Positions 18,258 to 28,577 of a stretch of DNA of 64,000 bases are shown here, piece after piece. A model generated the notes under the pieces. The model worked only from the letters and a program-made list of their open reading frames with translations. It was not told where the DNA came from and ran no database searches. Position numbers and translations under genes: made by a program. This DNA comes from Variovorax sp. OK212 (lineage in GTDB: Bacteria > Pseudomonadota > Gammaproteobacteria > Burkholderiales > Burkholderiaceae_C). Where the stretch lies: assembly GCF_900112425.1 (NCBI RefSeq), contig NZ_FOLP01000013.1:62001-126000 (forward strand), in the 5' to 3' direction. Within the stretch, counting starts at the first letter, position 1. Each line of letters opens with the position of its first letter.

Positions 18258-18878
18258 GTGCTAACAGCTTCAAAGATTTTTCCTCAAGGCTCCGGGCTCG
18301 CTCCGGTGCTGATCCGCAGGGCATCGACCATCGAGCTCGACTGGGACATCCGCCAGAAGAGCCGCTTCGACGCCACCGACTCCCAAGGCCGCCAGATCGG
18401 CGTGTTCCTTCCGCGCGGCACGGCCGTGCGCGGCGGCGACATGCTCGTGGCCGAAGACGGCTCGCTGGTGCGCGTGATCGCGGCGCCGCAGCCCGTGCTG
18501 CGCATCACGCACTGCACCGCCCACGGCACGCCCTTCGACCTGACGCGCGCGGCCTATCACCTGGGCAACCGGCATGTGCCGATCGAACTCAAGCCCGACC
18601 ACCTCAAGATCGAGCCCGACCATGTGCTGGCCGACATGCTGCGTTCGATGCACCTGATCGTCGTGGCGGTCGAGGAGGCGTTCGAGCCCGAGGGCGGCGC
18701 CTATGGGTCGCACGAGCATGCGCACGGTGGCGGCCACGGCCACGGCCACGGCCATGACCATGGGCATTCGCACGCAAGCGGCAAGGGCCCGAAGCCGCTC
18801 GTGCTCGCACCGGAGCTGCTGGACGACCACGACCATTCGCATGGCCACGACCACCGCCACCACGGCCACTCCCACTGA
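18258..18878 (+). CDS. ureE: Urease accessory metallochaperone UreE
   Basis: This 206-residue protein is the nickel donor for urease maturation. The N-terminal domain has DWDIRQKSRFDATDSQGRQIGVFLPRGT. The metal-binding domain has AYHLGNRHVPIEL with its conserved His and DHVLADML. The C-terminus is an unusually long His/Gly/Asp-rich tail, with a first cluster HGHGHGHDHGHSH and a second ending HHGHSH, split by a spacer containing PKPLVLAPELLDD. GTG at 18258 is chosen because it gives the standard start (M)LTASKIFPQG; an upstream in-frame ATG at 18168 overlaps the preceding gene and adds non-conserved residues. Confidence 0.95.
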   Translation: MLTASKIFPQGSGLAPVLIRRASTIELDWDIRQKSRFDATDSQGRQIGVFLPRGTAVRGGDMLVAEDGSLVRVIAAPQPVLRITHCTAHGTPFDLTRAAYHLGNRHVPIELKPDHLKIEPDHVLADMLRSMHLIVVAVEEAFEPEGGAYGSHEHAHGGGHGHGHGHDHGHSHASGKGPKPLVLAPELLDDHDHSHGHDHRHHGHSH

Positions 18879-18985
18879 GATGAACGCTGGCGCTTCGGCC
18901 GGTCGCGTTGCGCGAGCACCCGGTGTCCTGTGCACGCGCCCCGAGCACCGCCACGCCATCGCGACCCCACGGGTTGAAAGCGCAC

Positions 18986-19660
18986 ATGCCTGACGCGAGC
19001 CAAAGCCTCCTGCAACTCATCTGGCTCGCGTCTCCCGCGCTGCCCGTCGGCGGTTTCTCGTATTCCGAGGGCGTCGAGGCCGCGGTCGAATGGGCCGGCA
19101 TCGATTCCGAATCGCGCGCGGCCGAATGGCTGTCCGACCAACTGCACCTGAGCTTCGCGCGCGGCGATCTCGCGCTCTTCGCGCAGGCCGTCTCGGCCTG
19201 GCGCACGAACGACATGCCGCGCATCCACGCACTCAACGAATGGGTGATGGTGACGCGCGAGTCGGCCGAGTTCCTCCTGCAGACCGAGCAGATGGGCCGC
19301 TCCTTCGTCGAGTGGCTCAAGCTGCACCATGCCGACACCGCCGCGGTGTTCGCCGGCCTGCCCGCGAGCTACCCCGTGGCCTTCGCCTTCGCTGCGAGCC
19401 GCACCACCGCCCCGGTGCACGACTGCGCCCTGGCGTTTGCCTTCGGCTGGGCCGAGAACATGGTGGGCGCGGCCGTCAAGGCGGTGCCGCTGGGCCAGAG
19501 CGCGGGGCAGCGCATCCTGGGCCGGCTCGCCCGCGAGATCCCCGACACCGTGACCCGCGCCATGGCCCTTTCCGACGACGAGCGCCAGGCGTTCGCCCCG
19601 CTGCTGGCCGTGCTTTCGGCGCGGCACGAAACGCAATACTCCCGCCTCTTCCGCAGCTAG
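18986..19660 (+). CDS. ureF: Urease accessory protein UreF
   Basis: This 224-residue protein is part of the UreD(H)-UreF-UreG activation complex that delivers Ni2+ and CO2 to apo-urease. Family motifs are LIWLASPALPVGGFSYSEGVE at the N-terminus, the all-helical body, and LGQSAGQRILGRL near 175. The ATG at 18986 gives the usual start, whereas an upstream ATG adds about 26 odd residues. About 107 bp separate it from ureE. Its partner UreD is not encoded in the window, although UreF needs it. Confidence 0.96.
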   Translation: MPDASQSLLQLIWLASPALPVGGFSYSEGVEAAVEWAGIDSESRAAEWLSDQLHLSFARGDLALFAQAVSAWRTNDMPRIHALNEWVMVTRESAEFLLQTEQMGRSFVEWLKLHHADTAAVFAGLPASYPVAFAFAASRTTAPVHDCALAFAFGWAENMVGAAVKAVPLGQSAGQRILGRLAREIPDTVTRAMALSDDERQAFAPLLAVLSARHETQYSRLFRS

Positions 19661-19688
19661 CACGCACGCGCGCGCAAGGTCCTCACAG

Positions 19689-20135
19689 ATGCCGATGTTT
19701 CCCAAGTCCGTCGAATGGCCGCCCGCAGGCACGCTGCAGGGCGAAGGCCGCTCGAAGGTATGGGAAGGCCGCATCGCGATCGCGCCGTTCGGCGAGTTCG
19801 ACCTGCGCGTGCACGGGACTGCCGAAGGACCGACGCCGGCGCAGACCGGCGCGATGCAGAAGGTGCTCGCCAACGCCGCCGCGCTGCGCGACACCGCGGG
19901 CGCGCCCATGGTCGAGGTGATCGCCGAAGGCGGCATCCTCCCCGACGGACTGGTGCTCGACACCGCCTCGCTCTGGTCGCAGCTGAAGCCTTCCTTCGTC
20001 GAGGTGGCCCAGCCCGGCTACGACCCGGGCGGCGCCATCGCCATCTCGCTGGGCTTCGAGATGCCGTGGTGGGTCGAACACCTGCTGCACATCCGCACCC
20101 TCGACGGCGAATTCGACGAGGCCTGCCCCGAGTAG
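19689..20135 (+). CDS. Uncharacterised protein inside the urease operon
   Basis: This 148-residue soluble protein has no signal peptide or membrane segment and is rich in Pro, Gly and acidic residues. Segments such as FGEFDLRVHGTAEGPTPAQ, FVEVAQPGYDPGGAIAIS and WWVEHLLHIRTL do not match any urease accessory family that I know. Codon use is like the neighbours and the gene is spaced 28 bp after ureF and 48 bp before ureG, so it looks like a true operon member. It might be a small chaperone or an unrelated passenger; function unknown. Confidence 0.75.
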   Translation: MPMFPKSVEWPPAGTLQGEGRSKVWEGRIAIAPFGEFDLRVHGTAEGPTPAQTGAMQKVLANAAALRDTAGAPMVEVIAEGGILPDGLVLDTASLWSQLKPSFVEVAQPGYDPGGAIAISLGFEMPWWVEHLLHIRTLDGEFDEACPE

Positions 20136-20183
20136 CCCGCGCGCACCGACACACACACACGCACTTTTTTCCGGAACCGAACC

Positions 20184-20834
20184 ATGACCTCCGCCCTGCA
20201 CCACATCCCCCATCGCACCAAGAGACTGCCCCCGCTGCGCGTGGGCATCGGCGGCCCGGTGGGTTCGGGCAAGACCACGCTGCTGGAGATGCTCTGCAAG
20301 GCGATGCGCGACAAGTACGACCTGATCGCCATCACCAACGACATCTACACCAAGGAAGACCAGCGCCTGCTGACGGTGGCCGGCGCGCTGCCGGCCGAAC
20401 GCATCATGGGCGTGGAAACGGGCGGTTGCCCGCACACTGCCATCCGCGAAGACGCGTCGATCAACCTCGAGGCCATCGACCGCATGCTGGAGGATTTTCC
20501 GGATGCCGACGTGGTGTTCGTCGAGTCGGGCGGCGACAACCTCGCGGCCACCTTCAGCCCCGAGCTGTCGGACCTCACGATCTACGTGATCGACGTGGCG
20601 GCCGGCGAGAAGATCCCGCGCAAGGGCGGCCCCGGCATCACCAAGAGCGACCTCTTCGTGATCAACAAGACCGACCTGGCGCCCTACGTGGGCGCGAACC
20701 TCGACGTGATGGAGCAGGACACGCAGCGCATGCGCCGCCAGCGCCCCTACGTGATGACCAACCTCAAGACCCTCACCGGCGTGGCCGAGGTGGTGGCGTT
20801 CATCGAAGAGCGCGGCATGCTGGCCGCGGGCTGA
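20184..20834 (+). CDS. ureG: Urease accessory GTPase UreG
   Basis: This 216-residue SIMIBI-class GTPase has a P-loop GGPVGSGKT near residue 25 and ITNDIYTKEDQRLL. The nickel-binding Cys-Pro-His is in VETGGCPHTAIRED and the Walker B region in VFVESGGDNL. The guanine-specificity motif NKTDLAPYVG is near 158. It powers Ni2+ insertion into urease. The Shine-Dalgarno is weak. Just before it lies a short CA dinucleotide run. It is the last gene of the urease operon. Confidence 0.98.
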   Translation: MTSALHHIPHRTKRLPPLRVGIGGPVGSGKTTLLEMLCKAMRDKYDLIAITNDIYTKEDQRLLTVAGALPAERIMGVETGGCPHTAIREDASINLEAIDRMLEDFPDADVVFVESGGDNLAATFSPELSDLTIYVIDVAAGEKIPRKGGPGITKSDLFVINKTDLAPYVGANLDVMEQDTQRMRRQRPYVMTNLKTLTGVAEVVAFIEERGMLAAG

Positions 20835-20859
20835 ACGACGACGCGTTCGGAAAGCCCGT

Positions 20860-21039
20860 TCAGGGCAGGCCCAGGTAGACGCGCAGGTCGTCCCTCACCG
20901 TACCGGCCGATGCCACGGCGGTGCGCAGGCGCTCCTCGCTCACGCCAAACCATTGGGTCCAGTAGTCGACCTCCTTGAGGTCGGTCACGTCGATCCGTTC
21001 GTCGTCTTGCGGAATGCGGATCTCGCTGTGGTCGGGCAT
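20860..21039 (-). CDS. Small DUF3606-type protein
   Basis: This 59-residue acidic protein has the DUF3606 pattern: IRIPQDDERIDVTDLKEVDYWTQWFGVSEERLRTAVASAG. Members are common small proteins of Burkholderiales and other proteobacteria with no known role. It has a good Shine-Dalgarno (AGGAG, 21046-21050) and the start at 21039 fits the family length. It is divergent from the KaiC-like gene, so it may share the control region. Confidence 0.8.
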   Translation of the reverse strand: MPDHSEIRIPQDDERIDVTDLKEVDYWTQWFGVSEERLRTAVASAGTVRDDLRVYLGLP

Positions 21040-21302
21040 CGTCTTCTCCTGGGAAGGTGCAGAGGGTGAGCAAGTAGAAACGGGAATTTGGAGACGCGAG
21101 TCTCCTCGCCGCCGGGTGCGCGCCAGCCGGACAGTTCCGACGCGGCGTGCAGGACAAATTCCATGGCGCGTGCGCGGCATTTCGCGATGTGCGAAGGCGT
21201 GGCCGCCGACACGCGTTTGGCTTCCCGGCTGGCCCGGGCGCGCATGCATTTTGGAGCGCTCCATGATGGAATGGGTGTCCGTATGTTTCATGGAGAACCA
21301 CG
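21040..21302. promoter_or_regulatory. Divergent region before the KaiC-like operon with two palindromes
   Basis: The region holds a perfect GGAGAC-GCGA-GTCTCC repeat (21090-21105) and a perfect 12-bp palindrome TGGAGCGCTCCA (21252-21263), the latter 40 bp before the KaiC-like start. They may be operators, or the first may be a hairpin. No reliable -35/-10 pair was found. Confidence 0.45.
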
Positions 21303-22780
21303 ATGGAGCCGAACACCCGCAGGCTTCTCAGCATCGGCGTCCCAGGCCTGAACGATGTCATGGGAGGCGGCCTCGAGCCCAACCGGCTCTACCTGGTGGA
21401 GGGCACGCCCGGCGCGGGCAAGACCACCATCGCACTGCAGTTCCTGATGGAAGGCGTGCGCCAGGGTGAGTCGGTGCTCTACGTCACGCTGTCCGAAACC
21501 GAGACCGAACTGCGCGGCGTAGCCGCATCGCATGGCTGGGACCTGTCGGCCATCCACATGCGAGAAATGCTCCCCACGCAGGACACGCTGCAGCCTGAAG
21601 AGCAGTACACGATGTTTCATCCGTCCGAGGTGGAGCTCAGCGAGACCACGCTGCGCATCCTCAGCGACGTGGAAACGCTCAAGCCCTCGCGCATCGTGTT
21701 CGATTCGCTGTCGGAGCTGCGGCTGCTCTCGGGCACCTCGCTGCGCTACCGGCGGCAGATACTGGCGCTGAAGCAGTTCTTCGCGGGGCGCCAGTGCACC
21801 GTGCTGCTGCTCGACGACATGACCGCCACCGAGCACGACCTGCAGGTGCAGAGCATCGCGCACGCGGTGCTGCGGCTGGAGCAGTCCAACTCCGATTACG
21901 GCTCGGCACGCCGCCGGCTGCTGGTGGTCAAGTACCGCGGGCAGTCGTTTCGCGGCGGCTACCACGACTACAAGATCCACCGCGGCGGCCTGCAGGTGTT
22001 TCCGCGGCTGGTGGCCGCCGAACACGTGCGCGAGACCGCCCAGACCAAGCTGCCCAGCGGCATCGCGCCGCTGGACACGCTGCTCGGCGGCGGTCTCGAG
22101 AAAGGCACGAGCACGCTGTTCGTGGGCGCGCCGGGCACGGGCAAGTCGTCGGTGGCGGTGCAGTTCGCCATTGCCGCGGCCGAGCGCGGCGAGACCGCGG
22201 CGCTCTTCATCTTCGACGAGAGCATCACCACGCTGCGCACGCGCTGTACCGGCCTGGGCATGAAGATCGACCCGTACCTGGAGTCGGGCCTGATCCGCAT
22301 CAAGCAGGTCGACCCGGCCGAGCTGTCGCCCGGCGAACTGGTGCACGAGATACGGCTGGCGGTCACGCAGCATTCGGCATCTGTGATCGTGATCGACAGC
22401 CTCAACGGCTACCTCAACGCGATGCCCGACGAGCGCTTCCTGATCGTGCAGCTGCACGAGCTGCTCACCTACCTCGGCCAGTCCGGCGTGGCCACGCTGC
22501 TGGTGGGCGCGCAGCACGGGCTCATCGGCATGCAGATGCAGACACCGGTCGACGCCAGCTACCTGGCCGACGCGGTCGTGCTGCTGCGCTACTTCGAATC
22601 CGAAGGCGAGGTGCGCCAGGCCATCTCGGTGCTCAAGAAGCGCGGCGGCGTGCACGAGCGTTCGATCCGCGCCTTCTCGATGGACCATGCCGGGCTGAAC
22701 GTGGGTGAGCCGCTGCGCCAATTCAGGGGCATCCTCACCGGCGTGCCCGTGCCGGTCGACGGCGTTGCGGCCGTCCCACC

Positions 22781-22784
<4 letters not shown>
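21303..22784 (+). CDS. KaiC-like double-domain ATPase
   Basis: This 493-residue RecA/KaiC-superfamily protein has two ATPase domains. Walker A is GTPGAGKT (34-41) in the first and GAPGTGKS (275-282) in the second. The catalytic Glu pair of KaiC reads SE (LSETETEL) in the first and DE (FDESITTL) in the second. At the Ser431-Thr432 phosphosite the aligned residues are Ser-Tyr (DASYLAD). No kaiA or kaiB gene is present, so it is not a cyanobacterial clock. The stop overlaps the start of a hybrid kinase (GTGA), so the pair acts together, probably as an ATP-dependent signalling module. The output is unknown. Confidence 0.9.
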
Positions 22785-24413
<1,629 letters not shown>

Positions 24414-24415
<2 letters not shown>

Positions 24416-24434
24416 AGAGAAAAGAGAAAAGAGG
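24414..24434. repeat. 7-bp tandem repeat (AAAGAGA x3) between convergent genes
   Basis: Units at 24414-24420, 24421-24427 and 24428-24434 fill the whole gap between the hybrid kinase stop and the convergent gene's stop. It is a pure purine stretch in very GC-rich surroundings. Confidence 0.85.
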
Positions 24435-24962
24435 TCAGAGCTCGCTGCCGTCGCGCAGCTGCCTTGCCTTGTAGACCAGGCGCACGCTGGCACGGCGCGG
24501 GTCGCTGACCTGCTGCACGTACACGTCGGTGTCGTTGCTCACCCATGCGGCGTAGGCGGTGCCAGGGTCGCGCGAAGCAAGCTCGGCGCCGAACACGCCG
24601 CGGCCCCATTGCACGAGGGCGGTGAAGGCCGAGGCGCCGCTGTCGGGCGTGGCCTGCGCCGCCGCCACGTACTCGACGCGGCGCAACTCGGAAGCGGCGA
24701 AGAAGAAGGTCGGCTCGAACAGCAGCCCGGCCATCTCGACCGGCGCCGCGCGCCAGTTGCCGACCAGCCCGCCGCTCAGGCGTTGCGGCCGCTGCACGCG
24801 CTCGGCGGCGGGCAGCACGGCCTGCAGCTGCTCGGCCGACATGCCCAGGCGCACGCCCGGTGGCAGCGACTGCGCATGCAGCGCACCGGCACAGAGAAGG
24901 GCCGCGCTGGCGGCAAGGGCACGGAAAAATGTCAGGGAAGCAGCAAGGCGCACGTTCGGCAT
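24435..24962 (-). CDS. Exported protein of unknown function
   Basis: This 175-residue protein has a signal peptide of about 30 residues (hydrophobic core FRALAASAALLCAGALHA). The mature part begins LPPGVRLGMSAEQLQAVLP, a short repeat-like motif seen in small periplasmic lipoprotein-like or lytic-transglycosylase-associated proteins. The rest is a mixed alpha/beta domain with VEYVAAAQ and DVYVQQVSDPRRASVRLVYKAR. No catalytic motif is visible. It is the last gene on the minus strand after tctB-tctA but separated by 85 bp, so it may or may not be co-transcribed. Confidence 0.7.
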   Translation of the reverse strand: MPNVRLAASLTFFRALAASAALLCAGALHAQSLPPGVRLGMSAEQLQAVLPAAERVQRPQRLSGGLVGNWRAAPVEMAGLLFEPTFFFAASELRRVEYVAAAQATPDSGASAFTALVQWGRGVFGAELASRDPGTAYAAWVSNDTDVYVQQVSDPRRASVRLVYKARQLRDGSEL

Positions 24963-25047
24963 CGGGGAAAAAGCGGCGGAACCATGGGACCGCGAGTATG
25001 ACGCGGAGTTCCGTGGCGCCGCTTTCCCGGGGCCTTGCGCCGGTGCG

Positions 25048-26559
25048 TCACTCCTCGACGAAAGCCTCTTCCCGCTTGGCTTTCACGGAGGGCAGCAGCA
25101 CCACGATCAGCAGCAGCGCGGCGGCGGCCAGCAGGCCCGCCGACAGCGGCCGCATGACGAACACGCTCCAGTCGCCACGCGACAGCAGCAGCGCCCGGCG
25201 CAGGTTCTCTTCCATCATCGGCCCCAGGATGAAGCCCAGCAGCAGCGGCGCAGGCTCGCACTTGAGCTTCAGGAAGGCATAGCCCACGATGCCGAAGATG
25301 GCCACCATCCACACGTCGAAGGTGTTGTTGTTCTCCGAGTACACGCCCACCGCGCAGAACAGCACGATCGACGGAAAGAGCCACTTGTAGGGAATGGTCA
25401 GCAGCTTGATCCAGATGCCGATCATCGGCAGGTTCAGCACGATGAGCATCAGGTTGCCGATCCACATCGAGGCAATCAGGCCCCAGAACAGTTCCGGGTT
25501 GCTGGTCATCACCTGCGGGCCGGGCTGGATGTTGTGGATGGTCATGGCACCCACCATCAGCGCCATCACCGCGTTGGGCGGAATGCCCAGCGTCAGCAGC
25601 GGAATGAACGAGGTCTGCGCGCCGGCGTTGTTGGCCGACTCGGGCCCGGCCACGCCGCGGATGTTGCCCTTGCCGAAGGGCACTTCGCCCTTCTTCAGCT
25701 TCATCTTCTTCTCGATGGTGTAGGCCGCGAAGGCCGACAGCAGCGCGCCGCCGCCGGGCAGGATGCCCAGGGCCGAACCCAGTGCCGTGCCACGCAGCAC
25801 CGCGGGCGTCATGTCCTTGAAGTCCTGCTTGGTGGGCCACAGGCCCTTGACCTTGGCGGTGAACACTTCGCGCTCGTGCTCGGGCACCGCGAGGTTGGCA
25901 ATGATTTCGCCGTAGCCGAACACGCCCATCGCGATGGCGATGAAGCCGATGCCGTCGGTGAGCTCGGGAATGTCGAAGCTGTAGCGCGCCACGCCCGAAT
26001 TCACGTCGGTACCGACCAGGCCCAGCGCCAGGCCGAACAGGATCATCGTGATGGCCTTGAGCAGCGAGCCCGAGGCCAGCACCACCGCGCCGATCAGGCC
26101 CAGGATCATCAGCGAGAAGTATTCGGCGGGGCCGAACTTGAAGGCCAGCTCGGTCAGCGGCGGCGCGAAGGCCGCCAGGATCAGCGTGCCCACGCAGCCC
26201 GCGAAGAACGAGCCCAGGCCCGCCGCGGCGAGCGCCGGTCCGGCGCGCCCCTTTCTTGCCATCTGGTAACCGTCGATCACGGTCACCACCGACGAAGACT
26301 CGCCGGGCAGGTTCACAAGAATCGCGGTGGTGGAGCCGCCGTACTGCGCGCCGTAGTAGATGCCGGCCAGCATGATCAGCGCCGACACAGGCGGCAGCGC
26401 ATAGGTGGCGGGCAGCAGCATCGCGATGGTCGCGACCGGGCCGATGCCCGGGAGCACGCCGATCAGCGTGCCCAGCAAACAGCCCACGAAGGCATAGACG
26501 AGGTTCTGCGCCGTGAAGGCGACGCCGAAGCCGATCGAGAGATTGGTAATCAGGTCCAT
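25048..26559 (-). CDS. tctA: Tripartite tricarboxylate transporter large permease TctA
   Basis: This 503-residue integral membrane protein has about 11-12 helices. Family signatures are GVLPGIGPVATIAMLLP (near 38), IYYGAQYGGSTTAILVNLPGE (near 68) and LGILPGGGALLSAF (near 262). With TctB and a periplasmic TctC-type binding protein it imports citrate or other carboxylates by ion symport. It lies 25 bp after tctB. No tctC gene is nearby, which is common in Comamonadaceae, where many orphan TctC/Bug receptors are scattered. The substrate cannot be deduced. Confidence 0.95.
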   Translation of the reverse strand: MDLITNLSIGFGVAFTAQNLVYAFVGCLLGTLIGVLPGIGPVATIAMLLPATYALPPVSALIMLAGIYYGAQYGGSTTAILVNLPGESSSVVTVIDGYQMARKGRAGPALAAAGLGSFFAGCVGTLILAAFAPPLTELAFKFGPAEYFSLMILGLIGAVVLASGSLLKAITMILFGLALGLVGTDVNSGVARYSFDIPELTDGIGFIAIAMGVFGYGEIIANLAVPEHEREVFTAKVKGLWPTKQDFKDMTPAVLRGTALGSALGILPGGGALLSAFAAYTIEKKMKLKKGEVPFGKGNIRGVAGPESANNAGAQTSFIPLLTLGIPPNAVMALMVGAMTIHNIQPGPQVMTSNPELFWGLIASMWIGNLMLIVLNLPMIGIWIKLLTIPYKWLFPSIVLFCAVGVYSENNNTFDVWMVAIFGIVGYAFLKLKCEPAPLLLGFILGPMMEENLRRALLLSRGDWSVFVMRPLSAGLLAAAALLLIVVLLPSVKAKREEAFVEE

Positions 26560-26584
26560 TGGTCTTGTCTTGTTCTTATGGGAA

Positions 26585-27073
26585 TCAGCCTGCGATGAAG
26601 GTCGGCCACACCTGGAACTGCAGCTTCAGCGCGACCACGAAGGCCAGGTAGCTGCCGAGCGCGAGGATGGTGGCCAGCAGGGTCACGCCCTTCCAGCCGA
26701 AGTTGTCGCCCGCCAGGCTGGCGATGAAGGTCAGCGCGTAGATGGCGACGATGAGCCCCATCGACGGCAAGCCGATGCTCGGCAGGCCGCCGAGCAGCAC
26801 GCCGAACATGAGGTTCGCGCCGATGATGAAAGCCAGCGGCTTCCATGCGATGCGCCCGATGGGCTCGCCGTCTTCCGTCTCGACGCTGAGCGCCTTGAGC
26901 GTGATGGCCACGCCCATGAGGGCAATGAGGATGCCCACGATCAGGGGAAAGTAGCCCGGGCCCATGCGGGCGCCGGAACCCACGTTGTAGGTCGTGGCGC
27001 CCCATGCGAAGGCCACGCCGAAGGCGCTGAAAAGCACGCCCGAGCAGAAGTCTCTCTGACTCTTGATTCTCAC
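26585..27073 (-). CDS. tctB: Tripartite tricarboxylate transporter small permease TctB
   Basis: This 162-residue protein has four hydrophobic segments. The TctB motif GARMGPGYFPLIVGILIALMGVAITL follows the first helix. The start is GTG at 27073, supported by a good Shine-Dalgarno (AGGAG about 10 bases upstream). It is the first gene of the tctBA pair and is downstream, on the same strand, of an OmpR-type two-component pair that may regulate it, as TctDE does in enterobacteria. Confidence 0.93.
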   Translation of the reverse strand: MRIKSQRDFCSGVLFSAFGVAFAWGATTYNVGSGARMGPGYFPLIVGILIALMGVAITLKALSVETEDGEPIGRIAWKPLAFIIGANLMFGVLLGGLPSIGLPSMGLIVAIYALTFIASLAGDNFGWKGVTLLATILALGSYLAFVVALKLQFQVWPTFIAG

Positions 27074-27160
27074 CGTTGATGTCTCCTGGAACTGCGTTGA
27101 TCGGCACAGGGATGTGCGCGACCGATCCTAGGAATTCAGCGGCCTCGTGTGTATGAACAA

Positions 27161-27182
27161 AACATTGCCGTTCGGCAATGTT
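27161..27182 (-). terminator. 10-bp perfect inverted repeat after the kinase gene, before tctB
   Basis: AACATTGCCG and CGGCAATGTT are separated by two bases. Read on the minus strand the stem follows the kinase stop codon by 6 bp and runs into TTTTGTT, so it can act as a factor-independent terminator. Its perfect symmetry in front of tctB also fits an operator; both uses are possible. Confidence 0.5.
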
Positions 27183-27188
27183 CGCGGC

Positions 27189-28577
27189 TCAGTCGTGCGC
27201 CATCGGCAGGTCGATGCACGCGCGCAGGCCCGGCTTCGCGTCGCCGAACTGCAGCCGCCCGCCATGCAGCGCCACCACCGCCTGCACGCTCGCCAGCCCC
27301 AGGCCGTGGCCCGGCGTGCTGCGGTCCAGCCGGTGGAAGCGCACGCCGATGCGTTCGTACTCCGACGGCGGAATGCCCGGCCCGTCGTCCTGCACGAAGA
27401 GCTGCGCGCGGCCGTCCACCGTGTGCGTGCCGATGCGCACCGTGGCGCCCGTACGGCCGTTCGCGGCGTACTTCAGCGCGTTGTCGAGCAGGTTGGCCGC
27501 GGCACCCGCGAGCAGGTCGCGGTCGCCCAGCGCCACGGCCATGTCGGCCGGCTCGCGCAGCAACGCGATGCCCTGCATCTCGGCCACCGCCTCGTACAGC
27601 TCCGCCACGTCGTCGGCGATCACGTGCAGCGCCACCGGCGCGAACTGCTGGCGCCGCGCGCCGGCCTCGACCTCGGCGATCTGCAGCAGCTTCTCGAACA
27701 CCACCGCGAGCTCTTCGAGTTCGCGGATGGCCGTGGCCACGGCCTCGCGCTGGGGGGCCTCCACACCCAACCCGCCTTCCACCGCGCGCAGCCGCACCAG
27801 CACGCGCGTGAGCGGCGTGCGCAGGTTGTGCGCGATGGTGTTCGACACGTGGCGCACGCCGTCCATCAGCGACTGGATGCGGTCGAGCATCGCGTTGATG
27901 TCGTGCTCCAGCAGCGCGAACTCGTCCTCCTGGCCCTCCTGCCCGGAGTGCGCCACGCGCTCCTGCAGTTCGCCGGCCGCAATGCGCGCGGCCGTGCGGC
28001 GCACCGCGCCCACGCTGCGCTCCAGCTCCTGGCGAAAGACAAAGGTGCCGCCGATCAGCAGCAGCACCGCCACGATGCCCGCCGCCGCGCTGGCGCTGGC
28101 CACCAGCGATTCGATCGACTCCTGGTCGCGCAGGTCGTGCCCCACCGCCAGCAGGCCGCCGTCGGGCAGCGTGCGCATCACCAGGTAGGCGATGACGGTC
28201 TGGCCCGCGCGCACCACGCGCCGGTGCACGCCGTCGCCCGCGTCGGGCGCTTCCGAGGGCACCTGGTCGAGGTTGCCCGCGAGCTTGCGGCCCTCGCGGT
28301 CGGTCAGCAGGTAGATCTCGTTGTCGGAATTGCGGCCGTCCGACAGCGCATTGGCGATCTCGCCGGCCACGCCGTCGGCGCCGCGCGCGTCGTAGCGCAC
28401 CATGAGCTGCTGCATGCTGGTGGCCACCTGGCGCACCATGCGCTGCTGCAGCACGCCCACCGTCTGCATGTAGACGATGGCCAGCGCGGCGAGCATCGTG
28501 ATGGCCACCAGCAGCCCGTAGTAGAAGGCCAGCCTGAAACCGACCGAGCGCCACAGCTGGCGCAGCGTCTTGATCAT
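27189..28577 (-). CDS. Two-component sensor histidine kinase next to tctBA
   Basis: This 462-residue inner-membrane kinase has helices at about 14-36 and 160-182 with a ~120-residue periplasmic domain. HAMP is at about 183-240. The phospho-acceptor His is in an unusual box, IAHNLRTPLTRV, with Asn where Glu is usual. The ATPase N box is NLLDNALKYAANG and the G2 box HGLGLASVQAVV. The start overlaps the regulator stop (ATGA). Position before tctBA suggests a TctE-like role in carboxylate sensing, but the sequence alone does not prove it. Confidence 0.88.
   Translation of the reverse strand: MIKTLRQLWRSVGFRLAFYYGLLVAITMLAALAIVYMQTVGVLQQRMVRQVATSMQQLMVRYDARGADGVAGEIANALSDGRNSDNEIYLLTDREGRKLAGNLDQVPSEAPDAGDGVHRRVVRAGQTVIAYLVMRTLPDGGLLAVGHDLRDQESIESLVASASAAAGIVAVLLLIGGTFVFRQELERSVGAVRRTAARIAAGELQERVAHSGQEGQEDEFALLEHDINAMLDRIQSLMDGVRHVSNTIAHNLRTPLTRVLVRLRAVEGGLGVEAPQREAVATAIRELEELAVVFEKLLQIAEVEAGARRQQFAPVALHVIADDVAELYEAVAEMQGIALLREPADMAVALGDRDLLAGAAANLLDNALKYAANGRTGATVRIGTHTVDGRAQLFVQDDGPGIPPSEYERIGVRFHRLDRSTPGHGLGLASVQAVVALHGGRLQFGDAKPGLRACIDLPMAHD

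Noticed and set aside
20148..20163. CA dinucleotide run before ureG as a phase-variable switch
   Set aside because: It is short, lies outside the coding region, and no frame depends on its length.
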